Shown piece by piece: positions 1-6,453 of a stretch of 7,708 bases of DNA (position 1 is the first letter of the stretch; every line of letters begins with the position of its first letter). Location: contig JAEWGL010000172.1 of NCBI GenBank assembly GCA_023388335.1, positions 1 through 7,708 of the forward strand. Direction: 5' to 3'. The notes beneath the pieces are model-generated. The model made no database searches, was not told the origin of the DNA, and saw only the letters and a list, made by a program, of their open reading frames with translations. The stretch is from Pseudomonadota bacterium (GTDB lineage Bacteria > Pseudomonadota > Gammaproteobacteria > Pseudomonadales > Pseudomonadaceae). The position numbers were made by a program, and so were the translations under genes.

Positions 1-146
1 AGCTGATCGGGGTCGTCAGGGCGATCGCGCCCGACCGGACAACGCGATCGGTCCCCTCTCCCCCTGGGAGAGGGCTAGGGTGAGGGTTGGTCTCGACACC
101 GGTTGCGCCAGTGGCCCTCCCCCAACCCTCTCCCAGAGGGAGAGGA
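1..146. repeat. REP/BIME-like repeat, tandem unit 1
   Basis: First of the tandem units, possibly cut by the window edge. It contains the octamer palindrome GCGATCGC (21-28), an 8-bp inverted pair CGATCGCG (22-29) / CGCGATCG (43-50), a perfect 9-bp hairpin CCCTCTCCC (54-62) / GGGAGAGGG (66-74), then GGGTGAGGGTTGG. After a spacer of about 24 nt the head recurs in inverted orientation and ends in a second hairpin, CCTCTCCC (127-134) / GGGAGAGG (138-145). Two hairpin heads facing each other resemble a bacterial interspersed mosaic element built from REP sequences. It is non-coding; open frames across it are low-complexity artefacts. Confidence 0.85.
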
Positions 147-293
147 AGCTGATCGGGGTCGTCAGGGCGATCGCGCCCGACCGGACAACGCGATCGGTCC
201 CCTCTCCCCCTGGGAGAGGGCTAGGGTGAGGGTTGGTCTCGACACCGGTTGCGCCAGTGGCCCTCACCCCAACCCTCTCCTGGAGGGAGAGGG
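147..293. repeat. REP/BIME-like repeat, tandem unit 2
   Basis: Near-perfect copy of the preceding unit. Positions 147-265 are identical to 1-119. The remainder differs by one inserted A (266) and by changes in the loop of the terminal hairpin (273-280 / 286-293). The GCGATCGC octamer is at 167-174. Exact identity over 119 bp implies recent tandem duplication or gene conversion. Confidence 0.85.
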
Positions 294-368
294 GGCTGAT
301 CGGGGTCGTCAGGGCGATCGCGCCCGACCGAACAACGCGATCGGTCCCCTCTCCCACAGGGAGAGGGG
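294..368. repeat. Truncated repeat unit 3 ending in a 10-bp hairpin
   Basis: Matches the first half of the unit (GCGATCGC at 314-321, one substitution near 330) and stops at its first hairpin. That hairpin is a perfect 10-bp stem CCCCTCTCCC (346-355) / GGGAGAGGGG (359-368) with loop ACA. The inverted second half is missing. It is the closest strong hairpin downstream of the ABC transporter stop codon, so it could act as a transcript 3' end stabiliser, but no U-tract follows, so it is not a classical intrinsic terminator. Confidence 0.75.
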
Positions 369-398
369 GCTGATGGGGATCGTCAGAGCGATCGCGCC
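369..398. repeat. Degenerate repeat unit 4 (head only)
   Basis: About 30 bp resembling the start of the unit (GCTGATGGGGATCGTCAG, then GCGATCGC at 388-395) with several substitutions. It loses similarity just before the ABC transporter stop codon at 417-419. It is the most diverged member, consistent with array decay toward the gene. Confidence 0.6.
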
Positions 399-416
399 TG
401 GCGAAACACTGCGGCC

Positions 417-2249
417 TCAGGTCTGCTGCAGATGCCCATAAAGCTTGGCATACAGCCCCCCGTCGGCAATCAGTTGCTGGTGGTCGCCGTCTTCGGCCAC
501 CCGGCCGCCGTCGAACACCAGTACCCGGTCGGCCTGCTTCACCGCTGACAGGCGGTGGGCAATGATGAGCGTCGTGCGGGCGCTGAGGAAGCGCGACAGC
601 GCCTGGTGCAGGTTGTACTCGGTGGCGGCGTCGAGCGCTGAGGTGGCTTCGTCGAGGATCACGACCTTGGGCTGGGCAAGGACCATCCGGGCAATCGCCA
701 GGCGCTGACGCTGGCCGCCAGACAAGCGCACCCCGGACCGGCCGACCACGCTGTCCAGGCCCTGGGGCAGCGCGGCGATGGTGCCGTCCAGCTGAGCGAT
801 GCGCAGCGCCTGCCAGCAGGCATCGTCGCTGCAATCGCGGCCCATGGTGAGGTTGGCGCGCACGCTGTCGTTGAACAGCGAGGGGTGCTGCAGCACCACC
901 GCGACATTCTCGCGCAGGGTCTCGAGGCCGATCTCCTGCAGGCTTGCGCCGCCAAAGCGGATGGTACCGGCCTGGGCGCTGTAGAGGCCCAGCAGCAGTT
1001 GGACCAGGGTGCTCTTGCCGCCGCCGCTGGCGCCGACGATGGCGACCTTCTCGCCCGGTGCGATGGTCAGGTTGAGCTGGTCGAGCACCGGTTCGTCGTT
1101 ATAGGCAAAGCGCAGGTCGCGCACGTCAATGCCGACCGTTTCGCGCCCAGTGAACGGATCACTGGCCGCCGGATACTGTGGCTCGTCGGCCCGCGCCAGC
1201 AGCTCGTTGAGCCGGCTCAGCGCGCCACCGGCGGCATAGTAGGCATATTGCAGGTTGAGCAACTGCTCGACCGGGCCGATCATGAACCACAGGTAGCTGA
1301 ACACCGCCAGCATCTGGCCGATCGACAGGTCGGAGAACAGCACCGTGAGCATGGCCGCGGCGCGGAAGATGTCGATACCGAACTGGAACAGCAGCCCGCT
1401 GGCCCGACTACTGGCATCGCTCTTCCATTGCGAGGCCACGGCGAAGTCGCGCACTTCCCTGGCGCGCAGGCCCAGGCGGCCGAGGAAATAGCCCTGGCGA
1501 TTGCCGGCGCGGATCTCCTGAATGGCGTCCAGGGTCTCGGTGAGGGCCTGGGTGAAGCGTGCGGTGCTGTCGTTTTCCAGCTTCTTCAGGTGCTTGACGC
1601 GCTTGCCCAACTGTACCGTGAAATAGATCACCAGCGGGTTGAACAGCAAGATCAGCAAGGCCAGCTGCCAGTGCATCCAGATGAGAATGGCGGCGGTGCC
1701 GGTCAGTGTCAGCATCGCCACCAGGAAGCGGCTGAGGGTCTCGCCGACGAACTTGTCGAGGGTGTCCAGGTCGGTGACCAGGTGCGTGGTCACGGTACCG
1801 CTGCCCAGGCTCTCGTATTCGCTCAGGGAGATGCGCTTGAGCCGTTCGATCAAGCGCACGCGCAAGCGGTAGACGATATCCTTGGCCAGCCCGGCGAACA
1901 GCCGCGCCTGCACCACGTTGAAGGCCAGCGCGACGCAGCGCAGCCCCAGGGTCGCGACCAGCATCAGGCCGATGTACCCCGCCGCTACCTGCCAGTTGGC
2001 CGGCAAGAACTGATTCATCCATTTCAACGCGGCATCGCCATTGCCCAGCAGCACCTCGTCGACCAACAGGGGCAGCAGCAAGGGGATCGGCACGCTGCAC
2101 AGCGCTGCCAGGACGGCCACGCCGTTGGCGGTCCACAGGGCTTTGCGGTGATGCAGGGCGAGTCGCCGGATCTCCCGCCAGCTCAAGCGATCGGCTGCGC
2201 CCGGAGGTGGCCCGGGCACCGGGTCGGGCGAGCCGGGCAGATCAAGCAC
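417..2249 (-). CDS. ABC exporter half-transporter (permease fused to ATPase)
   Basis: Predicted inner-membrane exporter of the MsbA/ABCB type, working as a homodimer or heterodimer; substrate unknown. With the GTG start at 2249 the protein is 610 aa. About six membrane segments (roughly 40-64, 89-113, 174-193, 195-213, 285-304, 310-328) precede the nucleotide-binding domain. That domain shows Walker A GASGGGKST (406-414), Q-loop Gln 454, signature LSGGQ (509-513), Walker B VVILDE (529-534, Asp533/Glu534) and the H-loop His 565 in IIAHRLS, so the ATPase looks intact. An in-frame ATG at 2312 would add 21 residues lying wholly inside the upstream gene. The GTG overlaps that gene's stop by 8 nt, with a weak AGG six bases upstream, and fits translational coupling better. 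It is last in the trhO / DsbA-like / ABC cluster. Family certain; start and substrate uncertain. Confidence 0.9.
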   Translation of the reverse strand: MLDLPGSPDPVPGPPPGAADRLSWREIRRLALHHRKALWTANGVAVLAALCSVPIPLLLPLLVDEVLLGNGDAALKWMNQFLPANWQVAAGYIGLMLVATLGLRCVALAFNVVQARLFAGLAKDIVYRLRVRLIERLKRISLSEYESLGSGTVTTHLVTDLDTLDKFVGETLSRFLVAMLTLTGTAAILIWMHWQLALLILLFNPLVIYFTVQLGKRVKHLKKLENDSTARFTQALTETLDAIQEIRAGNRQGYFLGRLGLRAREVRDFAVASQWKSDASSRASGLLFQFGIDIFRAAAMLTVLFSDLSIGQMLAVFSYLWFMIGPVEQLLNLQYAYYAAGGALSRLNELLARADEPQYPAASDPFTGRETVGIDVRDLRFAYNDEPVLDQLNLTIAPGEKVAIVGASGGGKSTLVQLLLGLYSAQAGTIRFGGASLQEIGLETLRENVAVVLQHPSLFNDSVRANLTMGRDCSDDACWQALRIAQLDGTIAALPQGLDSVVGRSGVRLSGGQRQRLAIARMVLAQPKVVILDEATSALDAATEYNLHQALSRFLSARTTLIIAHRLSAVKQADRVLVFDGGRVAEDGDHQQLIADGGLYAKLYGHLQQT

Positions 2250-2874
2250 AGGCGGCCTGCTGCAGCCAACGGCCAAGCAAGGGTTGCAGGCGATCCAGCG
2301 GTTGGTAGCCATTGGTCAGCAAGGCCAGTTGGCCGTTGCGCTCGGCAAGCAAGGTGGGGAAGCCGGCGATGCCGAGGTCTTGCACCCAGCTGAAATCGGC
2401 CGCGGTTGCCATGCGCGTGTCGGCCCGGGTGAAAGCCTCGGCGAACGCGGCGCGGTCGAAGCCGGCCTGCTCGGCGAGGTTGACCAGTTGCACAGGGCGC
2501 GTCACGTCCTCCCCGTGCTGGTAGAAGCGTTGCTGGATCAAGTCGAGCAAGGACCAGGCCCGCGCGGCATCGATCGCGCGCGCGGCCACCAGGGCGCGGC
2601 AGGCGGGCTCGGTGTCGTAGACGAAACCGTCTGGCAAGGCCTCCTCGAAACGAAACACCTGGCCGGTGGCCTCGGCGACCGCCTGCCAGTGTTCCAGAAT
2701 ATAACGCCGGGTCGAGGCATCCAGGGCGCTGCTGCCACTACGCAAGCCGCCAGGCACCAGGTGGGTCTGGATACCGGCATCACGCGCCTGCGCGATCAGG
2801 GCCGCGGCCACTGGCGCGAAACCCCAGCACCAGGAGCACATCGGGTCCATCACGTAGAGCAGGCGAGCGGTCAT
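2242..2874 (-). CDS. Cytoplasmic DsbA-family (FrnE-like) thiol-disulfide protein
   Basis: A 210-aa thioredoxin-fold protein of the DsbA superfamily, resembling the COG3531 predicted disulfide isomerases. The redox motif CSWC is at residues 13-16 in the context DPMCSWCWGF, immediately after the first beta strand. The cis-proline loop GFPTL follows at 171-175 (Pro173), with the helical insertion between, as in DsbA-type folds. There is no signal peptide: the CxxC sits 13 residues from the start, so the protein should stay in the cytoplasm, unlike DsbA itself. Extra cysteines are at 92 and 209. The ATG lies 3 nt after the trhO stop, with GAGG eight bases upstream inside trhO. Its own stop overlaps the ABC transporter start. 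The substrate is unknown; oxidase, reductase or isomerase activity cannot be told from sequence. Confidence 0.88.
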   Translation of the reverse strand: MTARLLYVMDPMCSWCWGFAPVAAALIAQARDAGIQTHLVPGGLRSGSSALDASTRRYILEHWQAVAEATGQVFRFEEALPDGFVYDTEPACRALVAARAIDAARAWSLLDLIQQRFYQHGEDVTRPVQLVNLAEQAGFDRAAFAEAFTRADTRMATAADFSWVQDLGIAGFPTLLAERNGQLALLTNGYQPLDRLQPLLGRWLQQAACA

Positions 2875-2877
2875 GCA

Positions 2878-3813
2878 TCAGGCCTCGGCTTTGCGGTAGT
2901 TGAAGCCGATCGGGTGCGGCTGGTTGCGCGCCTTGGCCAGCTCGATCTGCTTCTGCCGATCGATGGCGCTGCGCCGGGTCTTCTCGCTCAGGCTGTCCCA
3001 GCAGTGTGGGCAGCTGATACCGGGCGCGTAGTGCTCGGACGCACGTTCCTCCACGCTGATCGGGTGACGGCAGGCATGGCACTGGTCGTAATCGCCCTCG
3101 CTCAGGTCATGACGGACCGTCACGCGGTTGTCGAACACGAAGCAATCGCCCTGCCAGCGGCTGTCCTCCTGAGGCACCTCTTCGAGGTATTTCAGGATTC
3201 CGCCCTTAAGATGATAGACCTCTTCGAAGCCTTCACCGAGCATGTAGCTGGAGGCTTTCTCGCAACGGATGCCGCCGGTGCAGAACATCGCCACCTTCTT
3301 GTGCCGGCTTGGGTCGAAGTTGGCCTTGATGTACTCGGGGAACTCGCGGAAGGTCGTGGTCTTGGGATCGATGGCGCCCTCGAAGGTGCCGATGGCCACC
3401 TCGTAGTCGTTGCGGGTGTCGATCAGCAGCACTTCAGGGTCGCTGATCAGCGCGTTCCAATCCTGGGGCTCGACGTAGGTGCCGACCTTGTAGTTGGGGT
3501 CGACGCCTGGCACGCCCAGGGTGACGATCTCTTTCTTGAGCTTGACCTTGGTGCGGTAGAACGGCTGTGCGTCGCAGTAGGACTCCTTGTGGTCGACATC
3601 CACCAGGCGCGGGTCGCTGCGCAGCCAGGCAAGCAGCGCGTCAATGGCTTCACGGGTGCCCGACACGGTGCCGTTGATGCCTTCTTCGGCCAACAGCAGG
3701 GTGCCCTTGATGTCGTTGTCCAGCAGGGTCTTGAGCAGAGGCTCGCGCAGCTCGGTGTAGTCGTGCAGGGTGACGAACTTGTACAGCGCCGCCACGACGA
3801 TAGCTTGGGTCAT
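2878..3813 (-). CDS. trhO: tRNA uridine(34) hydroxylase, rhodanese domain (TrhO/YceA)
   Basis: A 311-aa member of the TrhO (YceA) family, which forms 5-hydroxyuridine at the wobble position U34 of certain tRNAs using prephenate-independent, oxygen-dependent chemistry. The N-terminal acylphosphatase-like part (about 1-95) carries the family stretch LLAEEGINGTVSG. A rhodanese domain (about 118-215) has DTRNDYE (132-138) and the active loop CTGGIRCEK with catalytic Cys178 and a second Cys184. The C-terminal part has two CxxC pairs (Cys245/248 and 268/271) spaced like a zinc site, and ends in a basic tail. An upstream in-frame ATG (4017) would add 68 residues running through the bolA terminator and bolA itself. 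The ATG at 3813 has GGAGA nine bases upstream and gives the usual family length. It is the first gene of the lower cluster. Confidence 0.93.
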   Translation of the reverse strand: MTQAIVVAALYKFVTLHDYTELREPLLKTLLDNDIKGTLLLAEEGINGTVSGTREAIDALLAWLRSDPRLVDVDHKESYCDAQPFYRTKVKLKKEIVTLGVPGVDPNYKVGTYVEPQDWNALISDPEVLLIDTRNDYEVAIGTFEGAIDPKTTTFREFPEYIKANFDPSRHKKVAMFCTGGIRCEKASSYMLGEGFEEVYHLKGGILKYLEEVPQEDSRWQGDCFVFDNRVTVRHDLSEGDYDQCHACRHPISVEERASEHYAPGISCPHCWDSLSEKTRRSAIDRQKQIELAKARNQPHPIGFNYRKAEA

Positions 3814-3863
3814 GCGATGGAATCTCCAGGTGGTCACCCTCGCAAAGGGCGGACCGGATTGGC

Positions 3864-3892
3864 AAAAAAAACGCGCCGACAAGCGGCGCGTT
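3864..3892 (-). terminator. Intrinsic terminator downstream of bolA
   Basis: Read on the minus strand: a perfect 9-bp stem AACGCGCCG / CGGCGCGTT with loop CTTGT, running directly into a tract of eight T (3871-3864, two of them in the stem). This is a textbook rho-independent terminator 31 bp after the bolA stop. On the plus strand no T-tract follows, so it is unidirectional. It separates DUF2059-bolA from trhO, whose start codon lies only 50 bp further on. Confidence 0.9.
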
Positions 3893-3922
3893 GCACAGTC
3901 TACCAAATTCCTGAAAAGGATT

Positions 3923-4222
3923 TTAGTGCTGGCTGCCTCCAGCACAGACCGGCGAGGCCGGAGCGGCACCGACCTTGGCCCATTCCTCGGGCGTGTAGGT
4001 ATGCAGCGCCAGAGCATGGAACTGCCCCATCAGGTCACCGAGGGTGGCGTAGACCTTTTGGTGACGCTCGACGCTGTTCAGGCCCTCAAACTGCTCGCTG
4101 ACCACCACGGCCTTGTAGTGGGTCTGCAAGCCGCGGCTGTGCATGTGGCTTTCGTCGAGCACTTGCAGGTGCTGCGGCGCAAGCTGGGCCAGGTGCTGTT
4201 CGATCTGTTGTTGCATGTTCAT
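3923..4222 (-). CDS. bolA: BolA family protein
   Basis: A 99-aa BolA/IbaG-type protein. Family marks are ESHMHS (24-29), the VVVSEQFEGL strand and turn, RHQKVYATL (53-61, the conserved RH in the helix-turn-helix-like core) and HALALHTYTPEEW (69-81) with conserved histidines. Known family members bind monothiol glutaredoxins and share a [2Fe-2S] cluster. In E. coli, BolA also affects morphology and biofilm genes as a transcription regulator. Cys93 in the tail is not a family landmark. The start at 4222 has GGAG six bases upstream; a second in-frame ATG two codons later is possible. The gene begins 12 nt after the DUF2059 stop, so the two are likely cotranscribed, and it ends before a strong terminator. 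By length and order it corresponds to the gene called bolA in P. aeruginosa (PA0857, from memory). Confidence 0.92.
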   Translation of the reverse strand: MNMQQQIEQHLAQLAPQHLQVLDESHMHSRGLQTHYKAVVVSEQFEGLNSVERHQKVYATLGDLMGQFHALALHTYTPEEWAKVGAAPASPVCAGGSQH

Positions 4223-4234
4223 GACGGGCTCCGC

Positions 4235-4765
4235 TTACTTCTTCGCCGGGGCGGCGGCCTTGCCGGCGTTCGGGTCCAGTTCCTTGGTCATGTCTTCAAG
4301 CAGCTTGTTGACCACAGGGACCGCAGGCTCGAGCTTCTGCTGGGTCAACTGGGCCGACTGCTGGGTGACTTGCGGCATCTTGGTCATGACCTTGCGGCCC
4401 AGTGGCGACTCGTAGAACTTGACCAGGTCGTTGAGCTCGCTTTCCGAGAAGTTGGCTGTGTAGAGCTTGACCATGTCGGGCTTGAGCTTGTTCCAGCCGA
4501 TGGACTGGTCCAGCGCGGCGTTGGCCTTGGCCTGGTAGCTGTCGAGCACGGTCTGCTTGGCGCCTGGCACCTTGGTCTTGATCTGCTCGAAACGCTGGCC
4601 GAACATCTGCTGCACTTGCATGTACACAGGCGTGCCCAGCTTGTCGGCGTTGGCCAGCTTGAGGAATTTTTCCGCTGCGGCATTGTGGCTGGCGGTATCA
4701 GCGAGCACTTGGCCGCTGGCACAGGCCAGGGCGACAGCGACGCAAAGGGCGCGGAGACGGGTCAT
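4235..4765 (-). CDS. Exported DUF2059 protein
   Basis: A 176-aa protein of unknown function with a clear Sec signal peptide: MTRLR, a hydrophobic run to about residue 16, and a likely cut after VLA (22/23). The mature part is helical, and residues 107-131 hold the DUF2059 hallmark SESELNDLVKFYESPLGRKV. It is expected in the periplasm. Cys15 lies inside the hydrophobic run but lacks a proper lipobox, so a lipoprotein is unlikely. The tail is Ala/Lys rich. An in-frame ATG at 4843 would add 26 residues that spoil the signal peptide. The ATG at 4765 has GAAGGA six bases upstream and is preferred. It is the first gene of the DUF2059-bolA unit and divergent from fumC. No biochemical function is known to me for this domain. 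Confidence 0.88.
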   Translation of the reverse strand: MTRLRALCVAVALACASGQVLADTASHNAAAEKFLKLANADKLGTPVYMQVQQMFGQRFEQIKTKVPGAKQTVLDSYQAKANAALDQSIGWNKLKPDMVKLYTANFSESELNDLVKFYESPLGRKVMTKMPQVTQQSAQLTQQKLEPAVPVVNKLLEDMTKELDPNAGKAAAPAKK

Positions 4766-4788
4766 CGAATTTCCTTCAGTAAACGGGG

Positions 4789-4801
4789 GAGGTAATACCT
4801 C
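4789..4801. promoter_or_regulatory. Perfect 13-bp palindrome, possible operator
   Basis: GAGGTA-A-TACCTC is a perfect inverted repeat with a single central base. It lies between the DUF2059 ribosome binding site (4772-4777) and the candidate -10 box (4815-4820), so it falls in the predicted 5' untranslated region just downstream of the start of transcription. The position suits a repressor site or an RNA hairpin, but no known regulator consensus was recognised. Confidence 0.4.
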
Positions 4802-4814
4802 TAGGGAGTAGAGC

Positions 4815-4843
4815 ATTCTGCGCCGACACGGCACAGCGCTCAA
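4815..4843 (-). promoter_or_regulatory. Candidate sigma-70 promoter for DUF2059-bolA
   Basis: On the minus strand TTGAGC (4843-4838, 4 of 6 matches to the -35 consensus) is followed after 17 bp by CAGAAT (4820-4815, 4 of 6 matches to the -10). The predicted start is near 4808, about 43 nt before the DUF2059 ATG. Spacing is ideal but the boxes are only moderate, so this is a candidate only. Confidence 0.4.
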
Positions 4844-4907
4844 GCAGGGCGATGGGCGATGGAACTGCCCGGATCAATCAGGGCCTAAACTGCGGATTCA
4901 GACAACG

Positions 4908-4913
4908 AAGGAG
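4908..4913 (+). promoter_or_regulatory. fumC ribosome binding site
   Basis: AAGGAG lies 10 nt upstream of the ATG at 4924, slightly longer spacing than usual. It decides in favour of this start over the in-frame ATG at 4852, which would add 24 residues with no family similarity. A TAAACT hexamer at 4886-4891 could be a -10 box for fumC, but no matching -35 is seen. Confidence 0.7.
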
Positions 4914-4923
4914 TGAGCGCAGC

Positions 4924-6318
4924 ATGAGCCGTATCGAAACTGACAGCCTGGGCCCGGTCGAAGTTCCTGACGAGGCCTACTGGGGGGCCCAGACGCAACG
5001 CTCGCTGATCAACTTCGCCATCGGCAAGGAGCGCATGCCTCTGGCGGTGCTGCACGCCTTGGCGCTGATCAAGAAAGCCGCCGCGCGCGTCAACGACCGC
5101 AATGGCGACCTGCCGGCCGATGTCGCCCGCCTGATCGAACAGGCCGCCGACGAAGTGCTCGACGGCCAGCTCGATGAGCAGTTCCCGTTGGTCGTCTGGC
5201 AGACCGGCAGCGGTACCCAGAGCAACATGAACGTCAACGAAGTGATCGCCGGGCGCGCCAACGAGCTGGCCGGCACCGGCCGTGGCGGCAAGGTGCCGGT
5301 GCACCCGAACGACCATGTCAACCGTTCGCAGAGCTCCAACGATTGCTTCCCCACCGCCATGCACATCGCCGCGGCGCAGGCCGTTCAGCACAAGCTGTTG
5401 CCGGCGATCACCGAGCTGTCGTCGGGCCTGGCGGAGCTGTCCGCGCGCCATCAGCAGCTGGTCAAGACCGGCCGCACCCATATGATGGATGCCACGCCGA
5501 TTACCTTCGGCCAGGAGGTCTCGGCCTTCGTCGCTCAGCTCGACTATGCCCAGCGCGCGATCCGCGCCTCGCTGCCAGCGGTGTGCGAACTGGCCCAGGG
5601 TGGCACCGCGGTGGGCACCGGCCTGAATGCCCCGCACGGCTTTGCCGAAGCCATCGCGGCGGAGCTGGCGGCGCTGTCCGGCCTGCCGTTCGTCACCGCG
5701 CCGAACAAATTCGCCGCCCTCGCCGGCCATGAACCGCTGATCAGCCTGGCCGGGGGGCTGAAGACCCTGGCGGTGGCGTTGATGAAGATTGCCAACGACT
5801 TGCGCCTGCTCAGCTCCGGACCGCGCGGCGGTCTGGCCGAAGTGCGCCTGCCGGCCAACGAGCCAGGCAGCTCGATCATGCCGGGCAAGGTCAATCCGAC
5901 CCAGTGCGAAGCCCTGTCGATGCTGGCGTGCCAGGTGCTGGGCAACGACACCGCGATCGGCTTCGCTGCCAGCCAAGGTCACCTGCAACTGAACGTGTTC
6001 AAACCGGTGATCATCCACAACCTGCTGCAGTCGATCGAACTGTTGGCCGACGGTTGCAGCAACTTCCAGCAGCACTGCGTGGCCGGCATTGAGCCGGATG
6101 CCGAGCAGATGGCCGCGCACCTGGAGCGTGGGCTGATGCTGGTGACCGCCCTTAATCCGCACATCGGTTACGACAAGGCCGCGGAGATCGCCAAGAAGGC
6201 CTATGGCGAGGGTTCCACCTTGCGCGAGGCGGCATTGGCGCTGGGGTACCTGACCAACGAGCAGTTCGATGAGTGGGTACGGCCAGAGAAGATGCTTGCG
6301 CCGGGTGGCAAGGGCTGA
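4924..6318 (+). CDS. fumC: Class II fumarate hydratase
   Basis: A 464-aa fumarase of the iron-independent, oxygen-stable class II type, reversibly hydrating fumarate to L-malate in the TCA cycle; it is a cytoplasmic homotetramer in the family. All active-site regions are present: TGSGTQSNMN (94-103), HPNDHVNRSQSSND (127-140), GRTHMMDATP (183-192, catalytic His186), NKFAALAGHE (261-270) and the signature GSSIMPGKVNP (315-325, catalytic Ser317). Length is standard for FumC. By gene order it corresponds to the P. aeruginosa paralogue fumC2 (PA0854, from memory), not the fumC1 of the sodA cluster. Aspartase and argininosuccinate lyase are related, but the motif set and length fit FumC best. It is divergent from DUF2059 and convergent with the EamA permease gene. 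Confidence 0.95.
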   Translation: MSRIETDSLGPVEVPDEAYWGAQTQRSLINFAIGKERMPLAVLHALALIKKAAARVNDRNGDLPADVARLIEQAADEVLDGQLDEQFPLVVWQTGSGTQSNMNVNEVIAGRANELAGTGRGGKVPVHPNDHVNRSQSSNDCFPTAMHIAAAQAVQHKLLPAITELSSGLAELSARHQQLVKTGRTHMMDATPITFGQEVSAFVAQLDYAQRAIRASLPAVCELAQGGTAVGTGLNAPHGFAEAIAAELAALSGLPFVTAPNKFAALAGHEPLISLAGGLKTLAVALMKIANDLRLLSSGPRGGLAEVRLPANEPGSSIMPGKVNPTQCEALSMLACQVLGNDTAIGFAASQGHLQLNVFKPVIIHNLLQSIELLADGCSNFQQHCVAGIEPDAEQMAAHLERGLMLVTALNPHIGYDKAAEIAKKAYGEGSTLREAALALGYLTNEQFDEWVRPEKMLAPGGKG

Positions 6319-6331
6319 AGACTGGCTTGCA

Positions 6332-6351
6332 GGGGGCTGCTATTAGCCCCC
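6332..6351 (+). terminator. Possible fumC 3' hairpin
   Basis: GGGGGCT (6332-6338) and AGCCCCC (6345-6351) form a 7-bp stem with loop GCTATT, starting 13 nt after the fumC stop. No T-tract follows, so it is either a weak terminator or an RNA 3' end stabiliser. Confidence 0.45.
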
Positions 6352-6368
6352 GTGGCTGACACATCCAG

Positions 6369-6418
6369 TACCCCTGTGCGCTGCGCACCCTGCTGTGCGC
6401 GACTATGTTGCAGGGGTA
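6369..6418. repeat. Long imperfect inverted repeat between convergent genes
   Basis: Arms TACCCCTG (6369-6376) and CAGGGGTA (6411-6418) are perfect 8-bp inverted copies. A smaller hairpin GTGCG / CGCAC (6376-6388) and a further GTGCGC (6395-6400) lie between them. It could fold into a branched structure on either strand and may serve as a bidirectional transcription barrier for fumC and the EamA gene. No known family was recognised. Confidence 0.45.
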
Positions 6419-6424
6419 TGTGGG

Positions 6425-6453
6425 GGCCTTTTCGCGGGTAAACCTGCTCATAG
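6425..6453. repeat. Degenerate P. putida-type REP
   Basis: The segment GGCCTTTTCGCGGGTAAACC and following bases resemble the abundant 35-bp P. putida REP (remembered core CTCTTCGCGGGTAAACCCGCTCCTAC). The central GCGGGT / ACCTGC pair keeps a stem with one G-U wobble. It sits 9 bp from the EamA stop codon, a typical extragenic position. Confidence 0.6.

Noticed and set aside
1..398. CRISPR array
   Set aside because: The repeats are about 146 bp with internal hairpins and near-identical throughout, with no short repeat plus unique spacers and no cas genes.
16..834. 272-codon minus-strand open frame across the left repeats and the ABC gene end, and a 112-codon plus-strand frame at 103-441
   Set aside because: Their translations are Pro/Arg/Gly-rich, repeat with the DNA repeat unit, and overlap a well supported ATPase domain. 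They are typical spurious frames in GC-rich REP DNA.
885..2393. 502-codon plus-strand open frame antisense to the ABC transporter
   Set aside because: It mirrors the codon pattern of the real minus-strand gene, has no recognisable domain and no ribosome binding site.
2284..4101. 605-codon plus-strand open frame antisense to the DsbA-like, trhO and bolA genes
   Set aside because: It spans three real genes and a terminator on the other strand; it is a high-GC antisense shadow.
4235..4765. DUF2059 protein as a lipoprotein via Cys15
   Set aside because: The bases of a lipobox are lacking (A-L-A before Cys rather than L-[AS]-[GA]), and a good signal peptidase I site follows at residues 20-22.
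5305..5345. Unusual active site in FumC (HPNDHVN instead of the E. coli HPNDDVN, and THMMD instead of THLQD)
   Set aside because: The same DHV variant occurs in human and other class II fumarases, and the second position is variable in the family, so neither suggests altered chemistry.
4885..6162. 425-codon minus-strand open frame antisense to fumC
   Set aside because: fumC is unmistakable on the plus strand; the antisense frame has no domain or start signal.
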